DNA from: an uncultured beta proteobacterium
Lineage (GTDB): Bacteria; Pseudomonadota; Gammaproteobacteria; Burkholderiales; SG8-41
Direction: 5' to 3'
Length of the DNA: 33,235 nt
Assembly: GCA_903905655.1 (NCBI GenBank)
Contig: CAIVHG010000073.1
Coordinates: 1-33,235 of the forward strand
Below are positions 18,425-26,454 of this stretch, one piece after another. The position numbers and the translations under genes are program-made. The stretch's first letter is position 1. The number at the start of each line of letters is the position of its first letter. The notes below the pieces were generated by a model. The model searched no databases, had not been told where the DNA came from, and was given only the letters and a program-made list of their open reading frames with translations.

Positions 18425-18943
18425 CTAGGCGCGCCGTCTGGCCTCTGCCTGCGGTTGCTGCGCCGCGGATGCGCCCTTCTTCTGCGCGTCGGCGCTTATG
18501 ATCGCGCGGAACATCAGCACCGGGATCGATGCTCGGTGCAGCACGCGCGTCGATTCGCTGCCCATGATCAGCTTGGCCAGCCCCTTGCGCGAGCGCATCG
18601 CCATCACGATCAGATCGCAGCCGCGATCGTTGGCAGTGTTGATGATGGCATCGTAGGGATGGTCATTGGTTGCGACCACTGTCTCGCACTGCACGCCAGC
18701 CGCGTCGGCGGTATGTTGCACGAACTCGAGGAAGCTCGCGGCGCGCGCGCGCGCTTCGGCTTCGACTTTCTCCTGAGTGGCAGGATCGATCGAACCTTCA
18801 TAGGCGATCATGAGCCGGTAGTCCGGCACCACATGAATGCCGGTAACTTTGGCGCCGCAGAGCTTCGCGAGCTCGATACCGCGCTCAATCGAGCGTTCCG
18901 AGTGAGCAGACCCATCCGTCGGCATGAGTATGTGTTTGAACAT
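18425..18943 (-). CDS. Universal stress protein (UspA family), single domain
   Basis: A 172-residue cytosolic UspA-fold protein. The N-terminus FKHILMPTDGSAHSERSIERG is canonical, with Asp9 of the nucleotide-binding site. VVATNDHPYDAIINTANDRGCDLIVMA and the C-terminal GSESTRVLHRASIPVLMFR follow. In the loop G-x2-G-x9-G-S the first two glycines are replaced (AMRSRKGLAKLIMGS), leaving only the last GS, so ATP binding may be weak. The last ~25 residues are an Ala/Gln/Arg-rich tail. A strong GGAGGAGG precedes the ATG. Likely monocistronic, judging from the hairpin after it. Confidence 0.93.
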   Translation of the reverse strand: MFKHILMPTDGSAHSERSIERGIELAKLCGAKVTGIHVVPDYRLMIAYEGSIDPATQEKVEAEARARAASFLEFVQHTADAAGVQCETVVATNDHPYDAIINTANDRGCDLIVMAMRSRKGLAKLIMGSESTRVLHRASIPVLMFRAIISADAQKKGASAAQQPQAEARRRA

Positions 18944-18978
18944 AGAGCCTCCTCCGGTTTGATGCCACGTGTCTATCT

Positions 18979-19016
18979 AGTATGCCGTGTACTGCCGGAC
19001 GCAAGCAACCGCTTGC
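18979..19016 (-). promoter_or_regulatory. Promoter with overlapping dyad, universal stress gene
   Basis: The minus strand has TTGCTT (19003-19008), 18 bases, then CATACT (18979-18984), a weak -35 and a 5/6 -10. The -35 falls inside a perfect 6-base inverted repeat GCAAGC-AACC-GCTTGC (19001-19016) that could be an operator. The leader would be about 30 bases. Confidence 0.35.
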
Positions 19017-19122
19017 GCACTTGCAAACCGCCGCTACTATAACCCCTGCCCAATATCGGAAATCGGCGGGCAGTGAAATATACTCCGGAACGGCCGGGAA
19101 AACTGAAATTTAAGGCGTGCGC

Positions 19123-19142
19123 GGCGCGCCGGCGCCGGCGCC
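19123..19142. repeat. GC-rich palindrome run downstream of MFS gene
   Basis: An 8-base palindrome GGCGCGCC (19123-19130) is followed directly by a 12-base palindrome GGCGCCGGCGCC (19131-19142). It lies 60 bases beyond the stop of the leftward MFS gene. On that strand it is followed by TTAAATTTCAGTTTT, so a loose terminator function is possible. The simple repeat composition may also be chance in GC-rich DNA. Confidence 0.35.
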
Positions 19143-19202
19143 GCCCGCCATGCCCGCCGACGGGTCACCACGTACGGAAGCGCCCTAAACCGGCTTCAAA
19201 AT

Positions 19203-20354
19203 TCAGGATTTGTCCCTCGCGTGCCGACCGGCCGCCTGCGCGGCGGTGAGCTTTCCGCCGGAACCGAGCATCGCCGCGCTCGCCCAGAACACGCTGAGCA
19301 GGCCCAAGGTCGAGCCGAGAAACCCAAATATCACGGGTCCGACCAGGCTGGCAAAATTGATTGCGGCATAGCGCAAACCCAGCGATTCGCCCGAGCGCCC
19401 CTGGGGAGAACTCGCGAAGATGAGCATCGTCATCAGCGGTTGTCCACAGCCCATGCCCAGCCCGAATACGAACGAAACCGCGGCCAAGACGAGCACACTG
19501 CCGGACAGCGGCAACGCCATCAAACTCGCTGCGGCCAGATAAAGCGAATACGCGAGCAACTTTTCGTGCGCCATGCCTGCGAGCAGCGATGGCAGGTACA
19601 CCCGCACCAGGAAAGCCGCCACCCCGCAGGCCGCGAGCAGCATACCGATTTCCGATCCTGAAAGCGCCACAGCGCGGCCATACACCGGAATATAAAACTG
19701 AAAGGCGTCCATGCCGGCCTGGAACAGGCCGCTGGTGACCAGCACGCGCTGCATCCCCGGCGCAGCCAGAGCGTCGAACAGTCTGCCGGTCGGCGCGCTG
19801 GTGCGCTTATCCAGCGCCAGCGCACGCCCTAGCAAGAGGAGCAGCACGATCGGCGCGATCGAAATTCCCGCCACCCAGATGCAGGCAAGCCCCTGCCCTG
19901 CGTAATCGACCGCAACCCCGCCCGCCAGCGGGCCCGCGAAGTTGCCTACCGCCATCATGAGCGAGTAATTGGAGAAATTCCGCGCCCGCTGTTCCGGCGT
20001 GCTGGCGACCCCAATCAGGTTCTGAGTACCGACCTGGTAGATGGTCCCGGCGAATCCGGTGAGCAGCGCACCTATAAAAAAAGCGGGGCGGCCGGGGTAA
20101 AAATAAGTCAGCACCATGGCGAGCACGCTCGCCGCGCAGCCGACGAGCAGCGGCCAGCGCGAGCCGAAGCGATCGGCGAGACGCCCGGCCGGCCATGCGA
20201 GCAGCATGGGTATGACCGAAAACGTCGCCGCCAGCAAACCGATCTCGAAGGGTCCTGCGCCCAACCTGAGCGCAAACAGCGCGAGCACCACACGGGCCGC
20301 GCGCATGCTCGAGGTGTTGAATGCGGTGAGGATTAAGGCCAGATGGATGGTCAT
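19203..20354 (-). CDS. MFS transporter (paralogue A)
   Basis: An inner-membrane major facilitator of 383 residues with about 12 hydrophobic helices. Motif A-like AGRLADRFGSRWPLL lies in the first cytoplasmic loop. Other marks are STPEQRARNFSNYSLM at the mid-N half, FYIPVYGRAVALSGSEIG at the start of the C half, and FVFGLGMGCGQPLMTMLIF followed by GRSGESLG. All of these recur in the MFS gene at 21953-23107. Substrate cannot be told from sequence. The ATG at 20354 has no strong Shine-Dalgarno. It is divergent from the rhomboid gene. Confidence 0.88.
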   Translation of the reverse strand: MTIHLALILTAFNTSSMRAARVVLALFALRLGAGPFEIGLLAATFSVIPMLLAWPAGRLADRFGSRWPLLVGCAASVLAMVLTYFYPGRPAFFIGALLTGFAGTIYQVGTQNLIGVASTPEQRARNFSNYSLMMAVGNFAGPLAGGVAVDYAGQGLACIWVAGISIAPIVLLLLLGRALALDKRTSAPTGRLFDALAAPGMQRVLVTSGLFQAGMDAFQFYIPVYGRAVALSGSEIGMLLAACGVAAFLVRVYLPSLLAGMAHEKLLAYSLYLAAASLMALPLSGSVLVLAAVSFVFGLGMGCGQPLMTMLIFASSPQGRSGESLGLRYAAINFASLVGPVIFGFLGSTLGLLSVFWASAAMLGSGGKLTAAQAAGRHARDKS

Positions 20355-20544
20355 CGACGGTCAGTCCAATGCAGCGCGTGCGCCGCCATATCAGACTGCA
20401 TAGACCCGGAAGCGGACGAAGGCGGCATTGTCAGCCATTTGCGGATTCACGACAAGCGCACTTCAGCATCAACGACTTGACCGAATGAATTTGAAAGGTC
20501 TAGAGTTGCGGGTCTTTCAACGGCCACCACCACGGACACCTTAC

Positions 20545-21165
20545 ATGTTCCATAACCTGCCGCCCATCACGCGCACGCTCATCATGATTAACTGCGCGAT
20601 GTTCGCGCTGCAGATGCTGGTGGGCGAGCGCTTCATGATCTATCTCGCGCTGTGGCCCATAGGATCGTCTGCCGTCCTGCCACCCGGACTCGGATTTCAG
20701 CCCTGGCAAATCATCACCTATGGCTTCCTGCACGGCGGACTCATGCATTTGCTCTTCAATATGCTCGCGCTCTACATGTTCGGCGGCGAGCTGGAGCGGC
20801 TGTTCGGAGCGCGCCGCTATTCGAATCTTTATTTCCTGAGCGTGATCACCGCGGCGTTGACCCAGCTCGCCTTTGCCGCGCTCTCAGGTAGCGAACCCTA
20901 CCCCACGGTCGGCGCATCGGGCGGCGTATTCGGGCTGCTGCTCGCCTACGGCTACTATTTCCCAAACCGCACGGTCATGCTGCTGTTCCCGCCGATTCCG
21001 CTGCCGGCGCGCATCTTCGTGATGCTCTACGGCGGCCTCGAGCTTTATCTGGGGATCACCGGTACTCAGGAGGGAGTGGCGCATTTCGCGCACCTGGGCG
21101 GCATGCTCGGCGCCTGGCTGCTGATCCTCTACTGGCGCGGCCGCTTTCCGTTCGGCCGGCGCTGA
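20545..21165 (+). CDS. Rhomboid family intramembrane serine protease
   Basis: A six-helix membrane protease of 206 residues that cleaves transmembrane substrates within the bilayer. The catalytic Ser125 is in TVGASGGVFGLL (GxSG) and His183 in VAHFAHLGGMLG. The oxyanion/loop region is GFLHGGLMHLLFNMLALYMFG and the L1 segment GGELERLFGARRY, so it should be active. The open frame reaches a TTG at 20428 and another ATG at 20485. I start at 20545, MFHNLPPITRTLIMIN, which matches the usual rhomboid N-terminus. The Shine-Dalgarno is weak for all options. Confidence 0.92.
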   Translation: MFHNLPPITRTLIMINCAMFALQMLVGERFMIYLALWPIGSSAVLPPGLGFQPWQIITYGFLHGGLMHLLFNMLALYMFGGELERLFGARRYSNLYFLSVITAALTQLAFAALSGSEPYPTVGASGGVFGLLLAYGYYFPNRTVMLLFPPIPLPARIFVMLYGGLELYLGITGTQEGVAHFAHLGGMLGAWLLILYWRGRFPFGRR

Positions 21166-21284
21166 TCGCAATGATCACGCGTAACGTCGACACCGCGCAG
21201 CCGTGCTCCGAAATAAAATGCATCGCTTTGCGAAACACTCATGCGGAACCTTCTCCGGCCACCGCGCTCAAATTATTTCCTTAA

Positions 21285-21290
21285 TATAAT
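21285..21290 (+). promoter_or_regulatory. -10 element (exact TATAAT) for the DUF5666-like gene
   Basis: TATAAT lies in an AT-rich stretch (about 21269-21320) unlike the surrounding DNA, 42 bases before the gene's ATG. AGGA sits eight bases before that ATG. No good -35 at 16-18 bases. Confidence 0.5.
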
Positions 21291-21331
21291 GTGCATTTTC
21301 TTTAGATTAACTTTCATTTAGGACTACTCCC

Positions 21332-21925
21332 ATGTATCGAAGCATCCTGCTGTGCGCAATGCTCAGCGCAACGAGCGCTCTTCATGCCCAGTCCGCCATC
21401 CCGGTGCGCGGCACCATTACCGGCCTCCAGGGCGACGTGCTTTCCGTCACCACGCGCGAAGGCCGTGACCTGAAGATCGAACTCACCAAGGACACGAGCG
21501 TGTCCTATGTGAAAAACGTCAAGCTCGAAGACCTGAAGCCGGGCACGCCGCTCGGCACGACGGCGGTGGCCGGACCCGACGGCAAGCTCGTGGCGCGCGA
21601 AGTGCACGTCAGTGCAACCGGCGCCTTCCGCACCCAGGGCCACTTTCCGATGAGCGTGTTCCCGGGCGCCACCATGACCAATGGCACCGTATCGGCCGCA
21701 GCGACGCTAAGCGGCGGACGCGAACTCACGGTCACCTATGAGGGCGGCTCCAAAGTCGTGCTCATCCCCCCCAATACGCCGGTCGTAGTCCCGGTGGCGG
21801 CCGACCGTTCTTATCTGAAGAACGGCGAATACGTGGCGCTCTCGGCAGCCATGAACAACGATGGCAAGCTGGCCACATCGCGCGTGCAGGTAAGCAAGGA
21901 CGGCGTGCAACCTCCGGCACTGTAG
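21332..21925 (+). CDS. Periplasmic protein with duplicated DUF5666-like domain
   Basis: A 197-residue exported protein with a Sec signal peptide (MYRSILLCAMLSATSALHAQ). The mature part looks like two tandem small beta domains of the DUF5666/OB type. Residues ~25-95 read IPVRGTITG, LKIELTKDTSV, LKPGTPLG, PDGKLVAREVHVSATG. Residues ~110-192 repeat the plan with GTVSAAATLSG, SKVVLIPPNTPV, LKNGEYVALSA, NDGKLATSRVQVSKDG. Function unknown; a periplasmic binding role is a guess. It is transcribed toward the second MFS gene, with 27 bases between stops. Confidence 0.75.
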   Translation: MYRSILLCAMLSATSALHAQSAIPVRGTITGLQGDVLSVTTREGRDLKIELTKDTSVSYVKNVKLEDLKPGTPLGTTAVAGPDGKLVAREVHVSATGAFRTQGHFPMSVFPGATMTNGTVSAAATLSGGRELTVTYEGGSKVVLIPPNTPVVVPVAADRSYLKNGEYVALSAAMNNDGKLATSRVQVSKDGVQPPAL

Positions 21926-21952
21926 TACGCGCTGACAGCTGGAGGCATCAGC

Positions 21953-23107
21953 TCATTCGGGACCTTGCCTCGGAGCACGTCCGCCGCGACCGCGCGCCAT
22001 CAGCGCGCTGCCGGCAGCCATCATCAGCGCGTTCAGCAGGAACAACGGAAACAGCCCGAATGCCGAAGCCACCACGCCGAACAAGACGGGCGTGGTGAAG
22101 CGCATCATATTGTTGATCGTTAGCCGCACGCCAAACGTCTCACCGGAACGGCCTTCGGCGGAATTGCTGAACAGCATGACGGTGACGATCGGCTGTCCGC
22201 AGCCCATGCCCAGGCCAAACACGAATGCGAGGGCGCCCAGCGCAACCGGATGCCCGAAAAGAGGCATCGCGACCAGCGACATCGCGGCGATGGCGAACGC
22301 ATACACAAGCACGCCCCCTTCACCCAGCCGCGCGACGAGCCGCATCAGGACCATGCGCACTAACCAGCAGGCTGCCGCATACGCCGAGAGCACGACACCG
22401 ATGACGGTAGCCGACAGCCCAACCTGATGTCCGTGGACCGGCATATAGAAGAGGAACAAATCCTGGCACACCTGCACCAAGGTGCTGGCCACCAGCATCC
22501 TGACGACGCCCGGTTGCTTCAATATGTCTGCAAACCTGCCTGCCGATTCCACGCGCTCGCTGCCGCCCGGCCAGCAACCGCCCCACCCCAGCACCAATAC
22601 GCCGCCGGCAATCGAAACCGCCATGACGTAAAGACACGCGGGCGCCGCCCCCAGATGGTCGATTGAAAATCCGGCCCACATCGGAGCCACGAAGTTCATG
22701 GTCGAGCCGAGCAGGCTCATATTGCTGAAGTTGCGGGTGCGCTGCTCGGGTTTGCTCAGTTGACCCACGATAGTCTGCAGCATCCCATTGAACGTGGCGA
22801 ACGCGATGCCGAGCATGAGCCCGCCAAGATACATGGCCGGGATTTCGCGCCAGAAGTACGGAGCGAGCATGCCAAGGGCTCCGCAGAGCGCGCCCCAGAA
22901 GATCAGCCAGCGCGAACCATAGCGATCTGACAGCTTGCCCAGCCACCACGAAAGCACGAAGGGAAAAACATAGAACGAGGCTGCAAGCAAACCAATGTCC
23001 GCCGGCTTGGCGCCCAGTTCCAGCGCATAGAGCGACAGCAGGATGCGCCCCGCCATATTGCTGCCCAGGCAGAGAAAGATGACGACAAAGGTGAAAATCA
23101 TCGGCAT
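21953..23107 (-). CDS. MFS transporter (paralogue B)
   Basis: A 384-residue inner-membrane MFS permease. It shares with the gene at 19203-20354 the order and wording of its motifs: LGKLSDRYGSRWLIF, SKPEQRTRNFSNMSLL, FYMPVHGHQVGLSATVIG, FVFGLGMGCGQPIVTVMLF and GRSGETFG. The two are therefore paralogues of one subfamily, diverged well beyond a recent duplication. The ATG at 23107 and the one two codons later (23101) are both possible; no Shine-Dalgarno is clear. The C-terminus is a short Arg/Gly-rich tail. Substrate unknown. Confidence 0.88.
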   Translation of the reverse strand: MPMIFTFVVIFLCLGSNMAGRILLSLYALELGAKPADIGLLAASFYVFPFVLSWWLGKLSDRYGSRWLIFWGALCGALGMLAPYFWREIPAMYLGGLMLGIAFATFNGMLQTIVGQLSKPEQRTRNFSNMSLLGSTMNFVAPMWAGFSIDHLGAAPACLYVMAVSIAGGVLVLGWGGCWPGGSERVESAGRFADILKQPGVVRMLVASTLVQVCQDLFLFYMPVHGHQVGLSATVIGVVLSAYAAACWLVRMVLMRLVARLGEGGVLVYAFAIAAMSLVAMPLFGHPVALGALAFVFGLGMGCGQPIVTVMLFSNSAEGRSGETFGVRLTINNMMRFTTPVLFGVVASAFGLFPLFLLNALMMAAGSALMARGRGGRAPRQGPE

Positions 23108-23202
23108 ATAGAAGAACTCATGGGCCCGACATGCATGCGCCGATCACCCGCATCGCGACTCTGAGTTATCCACGCCAGCGATGCAACGCGACAGCGCGCC
23201 AA

Positions 23203-24537
23203 TCAATGCGCTTCCTGTGACGCGTTGGAACCTGATAACAGCGCCTGCCTGCGGCCGAGCCACAGGCCACTATACAGCCACACGGCGGATAGCGGAACCG
23301 CGACCAGCGCGACACCGGCCACACCCAATCCCGCCGAGGTCAGCAACAGGTATGACCAGCTGCCGATCTGATCTCCCGAACGGTAAACGACGGTGTCGAT
23401 GAAGCTCTTGGCCTTGTACTTGTCCTCGCGCGGAATCACCGTGTACAGAAGCTCCCGCGCCGGCCGCCCGAGTGCGAACTCGCCGGCGCGCCTGCTCACC
23501 TGCAGCGCGACGATCACCGCGACGGTGGGCGCAAGCGCGAGCATGCCGAAACCCAATACGCTAAACGCCGGCAGCGCGGCGAGCGCGACCGCCACCCCGA
23601 ACACCCGCAGGATGCGCGCGGTCAGAAAGAGCTGAATGACAAGCGTCAGCACGTTCACCAGGAGATCAATGCTGGCGAAGAACTCGGTGCGCGAGGCGCG
23701 ATCTGGAAATCCGCTCGCAGCGATGCTCGCCTGCTCGAAATACAGAAAGGTCGAGGTCACGGTGTAGAGCAGCATGTAGCCGCTGACACCCAGTAGGTAG
23801 GGCGACCTGCAAACGTGCGTCAGGCCCGAAAGCAGCGTGCCCCCGATCGGCTTTTCCACCATTGGGGCGGCCGCCCCGCGCTCCAGGCGCAGGGAATAGC
23901 GCGACAACCGCCGCACGGCAAACACGGCGAGTTCCAACAGCGCAATCGACGCAAAGAACAGGTAAGTGGAGTTGACGTGCCGCGCGAATGTCACCGTCAC
24001 CGAGGAACCGACGATCGCGCCCACCGTCGCGCCGGCCGCGATGAAGCCGAACAGCCGCTTGCCCTGCTCTGAATTGAACACGTCGACCATCAGCGCCCAG
24101 AACACCGACACCACGAACAGATTGAAGATCGAGGTCCACACGAAGAACACGCGCCCGACCCACACGTTTTGCTCAGGGCTGGCGAGCTTGAGCAGCACGA
24201 CGAAAATCAGCAGATTCGCCATGAAGAAACGATAGGCGAAGGCGATGAAGCGCTCGCGCGGCAGCTTCTTCACGAGCGCGGCGAACAGCGGATTGGCGCA
24301 CAGCATGCCAATCAGCGTGCCGGAGAATAGCCACGGCAGGTTCTGCACCCCGCCCTGCACGCCCATCTCGTCGCGGATCGGCCGGATCACGTAATAGGCA
24401 GAGAGAATGCAGAACACGTAGAGCAGCGCCCACGCGAGCTCGCGCATCTCCGCGGGGCGCACGTCGAGCACGCGCCCGAAGGCGCGCTGCCCGCTGCTCA
24501 ACTGCGCTGCTTGCGATGCGCCGGGATCAGAGGCCAT
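23203..24537 (-). CDS. ADP/ATP (NTP/NDP) exchanger-like MFS permease
   Basis: A 444-residue polytopic inner-membrane protein related to the TlcC/Npt nucleotide-transporter group. Seen are YYVIRPIRDEMGVQGGVQNL in the first helix-loop, VFFVWTSIFNLFVVSVFWAL, NSEQGKRLFGFIAAGATVGA, and RRAGEFALGRPARELLYTVI followed by EDKYKAKSFIDTVVYRSGDQ. Free-living proteobacteria often carry such homologues, whose substrates are unproven; ATP/ADP exchange should not be assumed. The ATG at 24537 overlaps the aldo/keto reductase gene by 11 bases, so the two are translationally linked. GGAGAG about nine bases upstream is a fair Shine-Dalgarno. Confidence 0.85.
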   Translation of the reverse strand: MASDPGASQAAQLSSGQRAFGRVLDVRPAEMRELAWALLYVFCILSAYYVIRPIRDEMGVQGGVQNLPWLFSGTLIGMLCANPLFAALVKKLPRERFIAFAYRFFMANLLIFVVLLKLASPEQNVWVGRVFFVWTSIFNLFVVSVFWALMVDVFNSEQGKRLFGFIAAGATVGAIVGSSVTVTFARHVNSTYLFFASIALLELAVFAVRRLSRYSLRLERGAAAPMVEKPIGGTLLSGLTHVCRSPYLLGVSGYMLLYTVTSTFLYFEQASIAASGFPDRASRTEFFASIDLLVNVLTLVIQLFLTARILRVFGVAVALAALPAFSVLGFGMLALAPTVAVIVALQVSRRAGEFALGRPARELLYTVIPREDKYKAKSFIDTVVYRSGDQIGSWSYLLLTSAGLGVAGVALVAVPLSAVWLYSGLWLGRRQALLSGSNASQEAH

Positions 24538-25438
24538 CGATATAGCTCTCCATGCGCCGGCGCAGTGCAGCGTCCGGCAGCCGGCCCTGCGCCGCCCCCA
24601 GGTTGTCGTCCGCGTAGTCGGCGCGCGCCATCCCCGGCACCACGCAGGTCACGGCGGGATGCGCGGCGATGTACTTCAGGAAAAACTGCGCCCAGCTCTT
24701 GCAGTCGAATTCTCCAGCCCACGGCGGCAGCGGCTTGCCCTGCACTGCGCTAAAAAGACTGCCGCGCCCGAACGGCAGATTGATCATCACCGCCATGCCG
24801 CGCTCCGCCGCCAGCGGCAAAATCCTCTGGCTGGAATTGCGGTTGTCGAGCGCGTAATCAACCTGGATAAAATCCAGCTGCTCGCGCCGCATCGTATCCT
24901 CGAACGCCTGATACTGGCTGTCGAACGACGTCGTGATGCCCACATAACGGATGCGGCCGGCCGCCTTCAGCTCCCGCAGCGTGCGCAAATGGATCTGCGT
25001 GTCGCGCAGGTTGTGCACGGAGATCAGGTCGATCTTGTTCGTGTGCAGATTCCTGAACGACTGCTCGATCTGCGCGACGCCCGCATCGTGACCCGAGATG
25101 CTCACCTTGGTGGACAGGAACAGCGCATCGCGCGATTTGAGAGCCGCGACGATGGTGCCGAGCGCGGGCTCGGCCGTCCCATAGCTGGGCGAAGTGTCGA
25201 TCACGGTACCGCCCAGCGTCTGGAAGCGGTGCACCGTTTCCTGCAGCGGCACCAGGTCCGCTGCACTCCTCACCTCTTCGTAGCGCCGTGCCGTGCCCAG
25301 ACCAATCACCGGTATCATCTCGCCGGACGACGGGATCTTCTTGCGGATCAGCGCCGACGCCTGGGCCAATGCTCCTGCACACGGAGCGAACGTCAGCGCA
25401 AGTGCGCTTTTCAGCAAGCTACGGCGACTCTTCTGCAT
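24527..25438 (-). CDS. Tat-exported aldo/keto reductase family protein
   Basis: A 303-residue NAD(P)H-dependent oxidoreductase-fold protein with an unusual export signal. The start MQKSRRSLLKSALALTF has the twin-arginine motif SRRSLLK and a hydrophobic stretch ending GALAQA (~27), so a folded, cofactor-loaded enzyme would be sent to the periplasm. The AKR tetrad is intact: Asp81 and Tyr86 (VIDTSPSYGTAE), Lys111 (LSTKVS) and His142 (SVHNLRD). A strong GGAGGAGG precedes the ATG, and a TATAAT lies 50 bases upstream. It is the first gene of a two-gene unit with the nucleotide-exchanger-like permease. Substrate unknown. Confidence 0.88.
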   Translation of the reverse strand: MQKSRRSLLKSALALTFAPCAGALAQASALIRKKIPSSGEMIPVIGLGTARRYEEVRSAADLVPLQETVHRFQTLGGTVIDTSPSYGTAEPALGTIVAALKSRDALFLSTKVSISGHDAGVAQIEQSFRNLHTNKIDLISVHNLRDTQIHLRTLRELKAAGRIRYVGITTSFDSQYQAFEDTMRREQLDFIQVDYALDNRNSSQRILPLAAERGMAVMINLPFGRGSLFSAVQGKPLPPWAGEFDCKSWAQFFLKYIAAHPAVTCVVPGMARADYADDNLGAAQGRLPDAALRRRMESYIDGL

Positions 25439-25487
25439 ACCTCCTCCTGCAGGTTCAGTGTGATCTTAAACGGATGCATCGTACTGC

Positions 25488-25493
25488 ATTATA
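25488..25493 (-). promoter_or_regulatory. -10 element for the reductase/permease unit
   Basis: The minus strand reads an exact TATAAT in the context CCGCATATAATGC, 50 bases before the reductase ATG, in the short gap after the amidase gene. No -35 is visible; a -35 would fall inside the amidase coding end. Confidence 0.45.
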
Positions 25494-25501
25494 TGCGGAT
25501 C

Positions 25502-26239
25502 TCAGGGTTCGCGATTCATGCTCTTCGCAGACAGGCACCGCAGCAGGCTGAGATTCTCCGCAGTCAGCTCAGAGCTAAAATCGTCAGGAGCGAAATGGCG
25601 CTTGAAGGCCGCGGTGGCCGCACCAATATCCGCGACATCATAGCCAATCGACTTGAGCGCGAGCGGCACGTCGGTCGCCGGCGGCGCGTCAGCGGCGGGC
25701 TGATCGCACCACAGGCCGAATCCCTGCGCGGCGAGCCGTTTCCATGGAAAGTAGCCGCTCGGATCGACCTTCCTGCGCGGCGCCACATCGGAATGGCCAA
25801 TGAAGTTCGCGGCCGGTATGTGATAACGCCCGTTGATCTCGGCAAGCAGTTTGAGCAGTGCGGCGATCTGCGGCTCGGCGAACGGCTCGTCGCCGTTGTT
25901 GTCGAGCTCGATGCCGATCGATGACGAGTTCAGATCGGTCGTCGCGCCCCACTGCGAAACCCCGGCGTGCCACGCCCGCGCCCGCTCGTCGACCAACTGG
26001 TAGAGCGCGCCGTCGCGGCCGATCAGATAATGCGCGCTCACCTCGCGCAGCGGATCGGTCAGCGTGCGCAGCGCACGCTCGGCGGTATCGTTGGTCGTGT
26101 CGTGGATGATCACGAAGTTGGGTCGCCGCTCGTCGAAATTGGACGACGGCCGCCACTGCGCAGGGCTGCCGACGCGCTCCGGCAGCGGTGCGCAGGCCGC
26201 AAGCGCGATCAGCAGTGCAGCCGCGAGCTCCAGCCGCAT
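25502..26239 (-). CDS. amiD: N-acetylmuramoyl-L-alanine amidase, AmiD-like lipoprotein
   Basis: A zinc amidase that cuts the bond between N-acetylmuramic acid and the stem peptide, predicted to be anchored to the outer membrane. With the ATG at 26239 the 245-residue protein has a lipobox LAAC (Cys16). The Amidase_2 domain has zinc ligands His46 (VIIHDTTND), His149 (FIGHSDVAP) and Asp159 (RKVDPSGYFPW), with Glu111 (SIGIELDN) as the likely catalytic acid. The last ~60 residues (IGYDVADIGAATAAFKRHF) resemble the peptidoglycan-binding helix bundle of AmiD. The frame is open to 26464, but that extension crosses into the divergent neighbour. No clear Shine-Dalgarno. Confidence 0.9.
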   Translation of the reverse strand: MRLELAAALLIALAACAPLPERVGSPAQWRPSSNFDERRPNFVIIHDTTNDTAERALRTLTDPLREVSAHYLIGRDGALYQLVDERARAWHAGVSQWGATTDLNSSSIGIELDNNGDEPFAEPQIAALLKLLAEINGRYHIPAANFIGHSDVAPRRKVDPSGYFPWKRLAAQGFGLWCDQPAADAPPATDVPLALKSIGYDVADIGAATAAFKRHFAPDDFSSELTAENLSLLRCLSAKSMNREP

Positions 26240-26454
26240 GCGCAGGATTGCGCTGCTGGATATGGTTATCTGAGGCAGTCGAAGCAACATGAAATCGGTC
26301 AGTCTCTGAATGCAATACGCTGGACGCGCCCAGTTTACAGCGCCGCGCTCCGTCAGTGCAAAGGCCAACGCAGATGGATGCTTGTCTGCCTGGCGTCTTG
26401 GGTGCACACTAGATCCGACGTCAGGCCTGCCCGCCTGCAATGACAGGAGCATCG

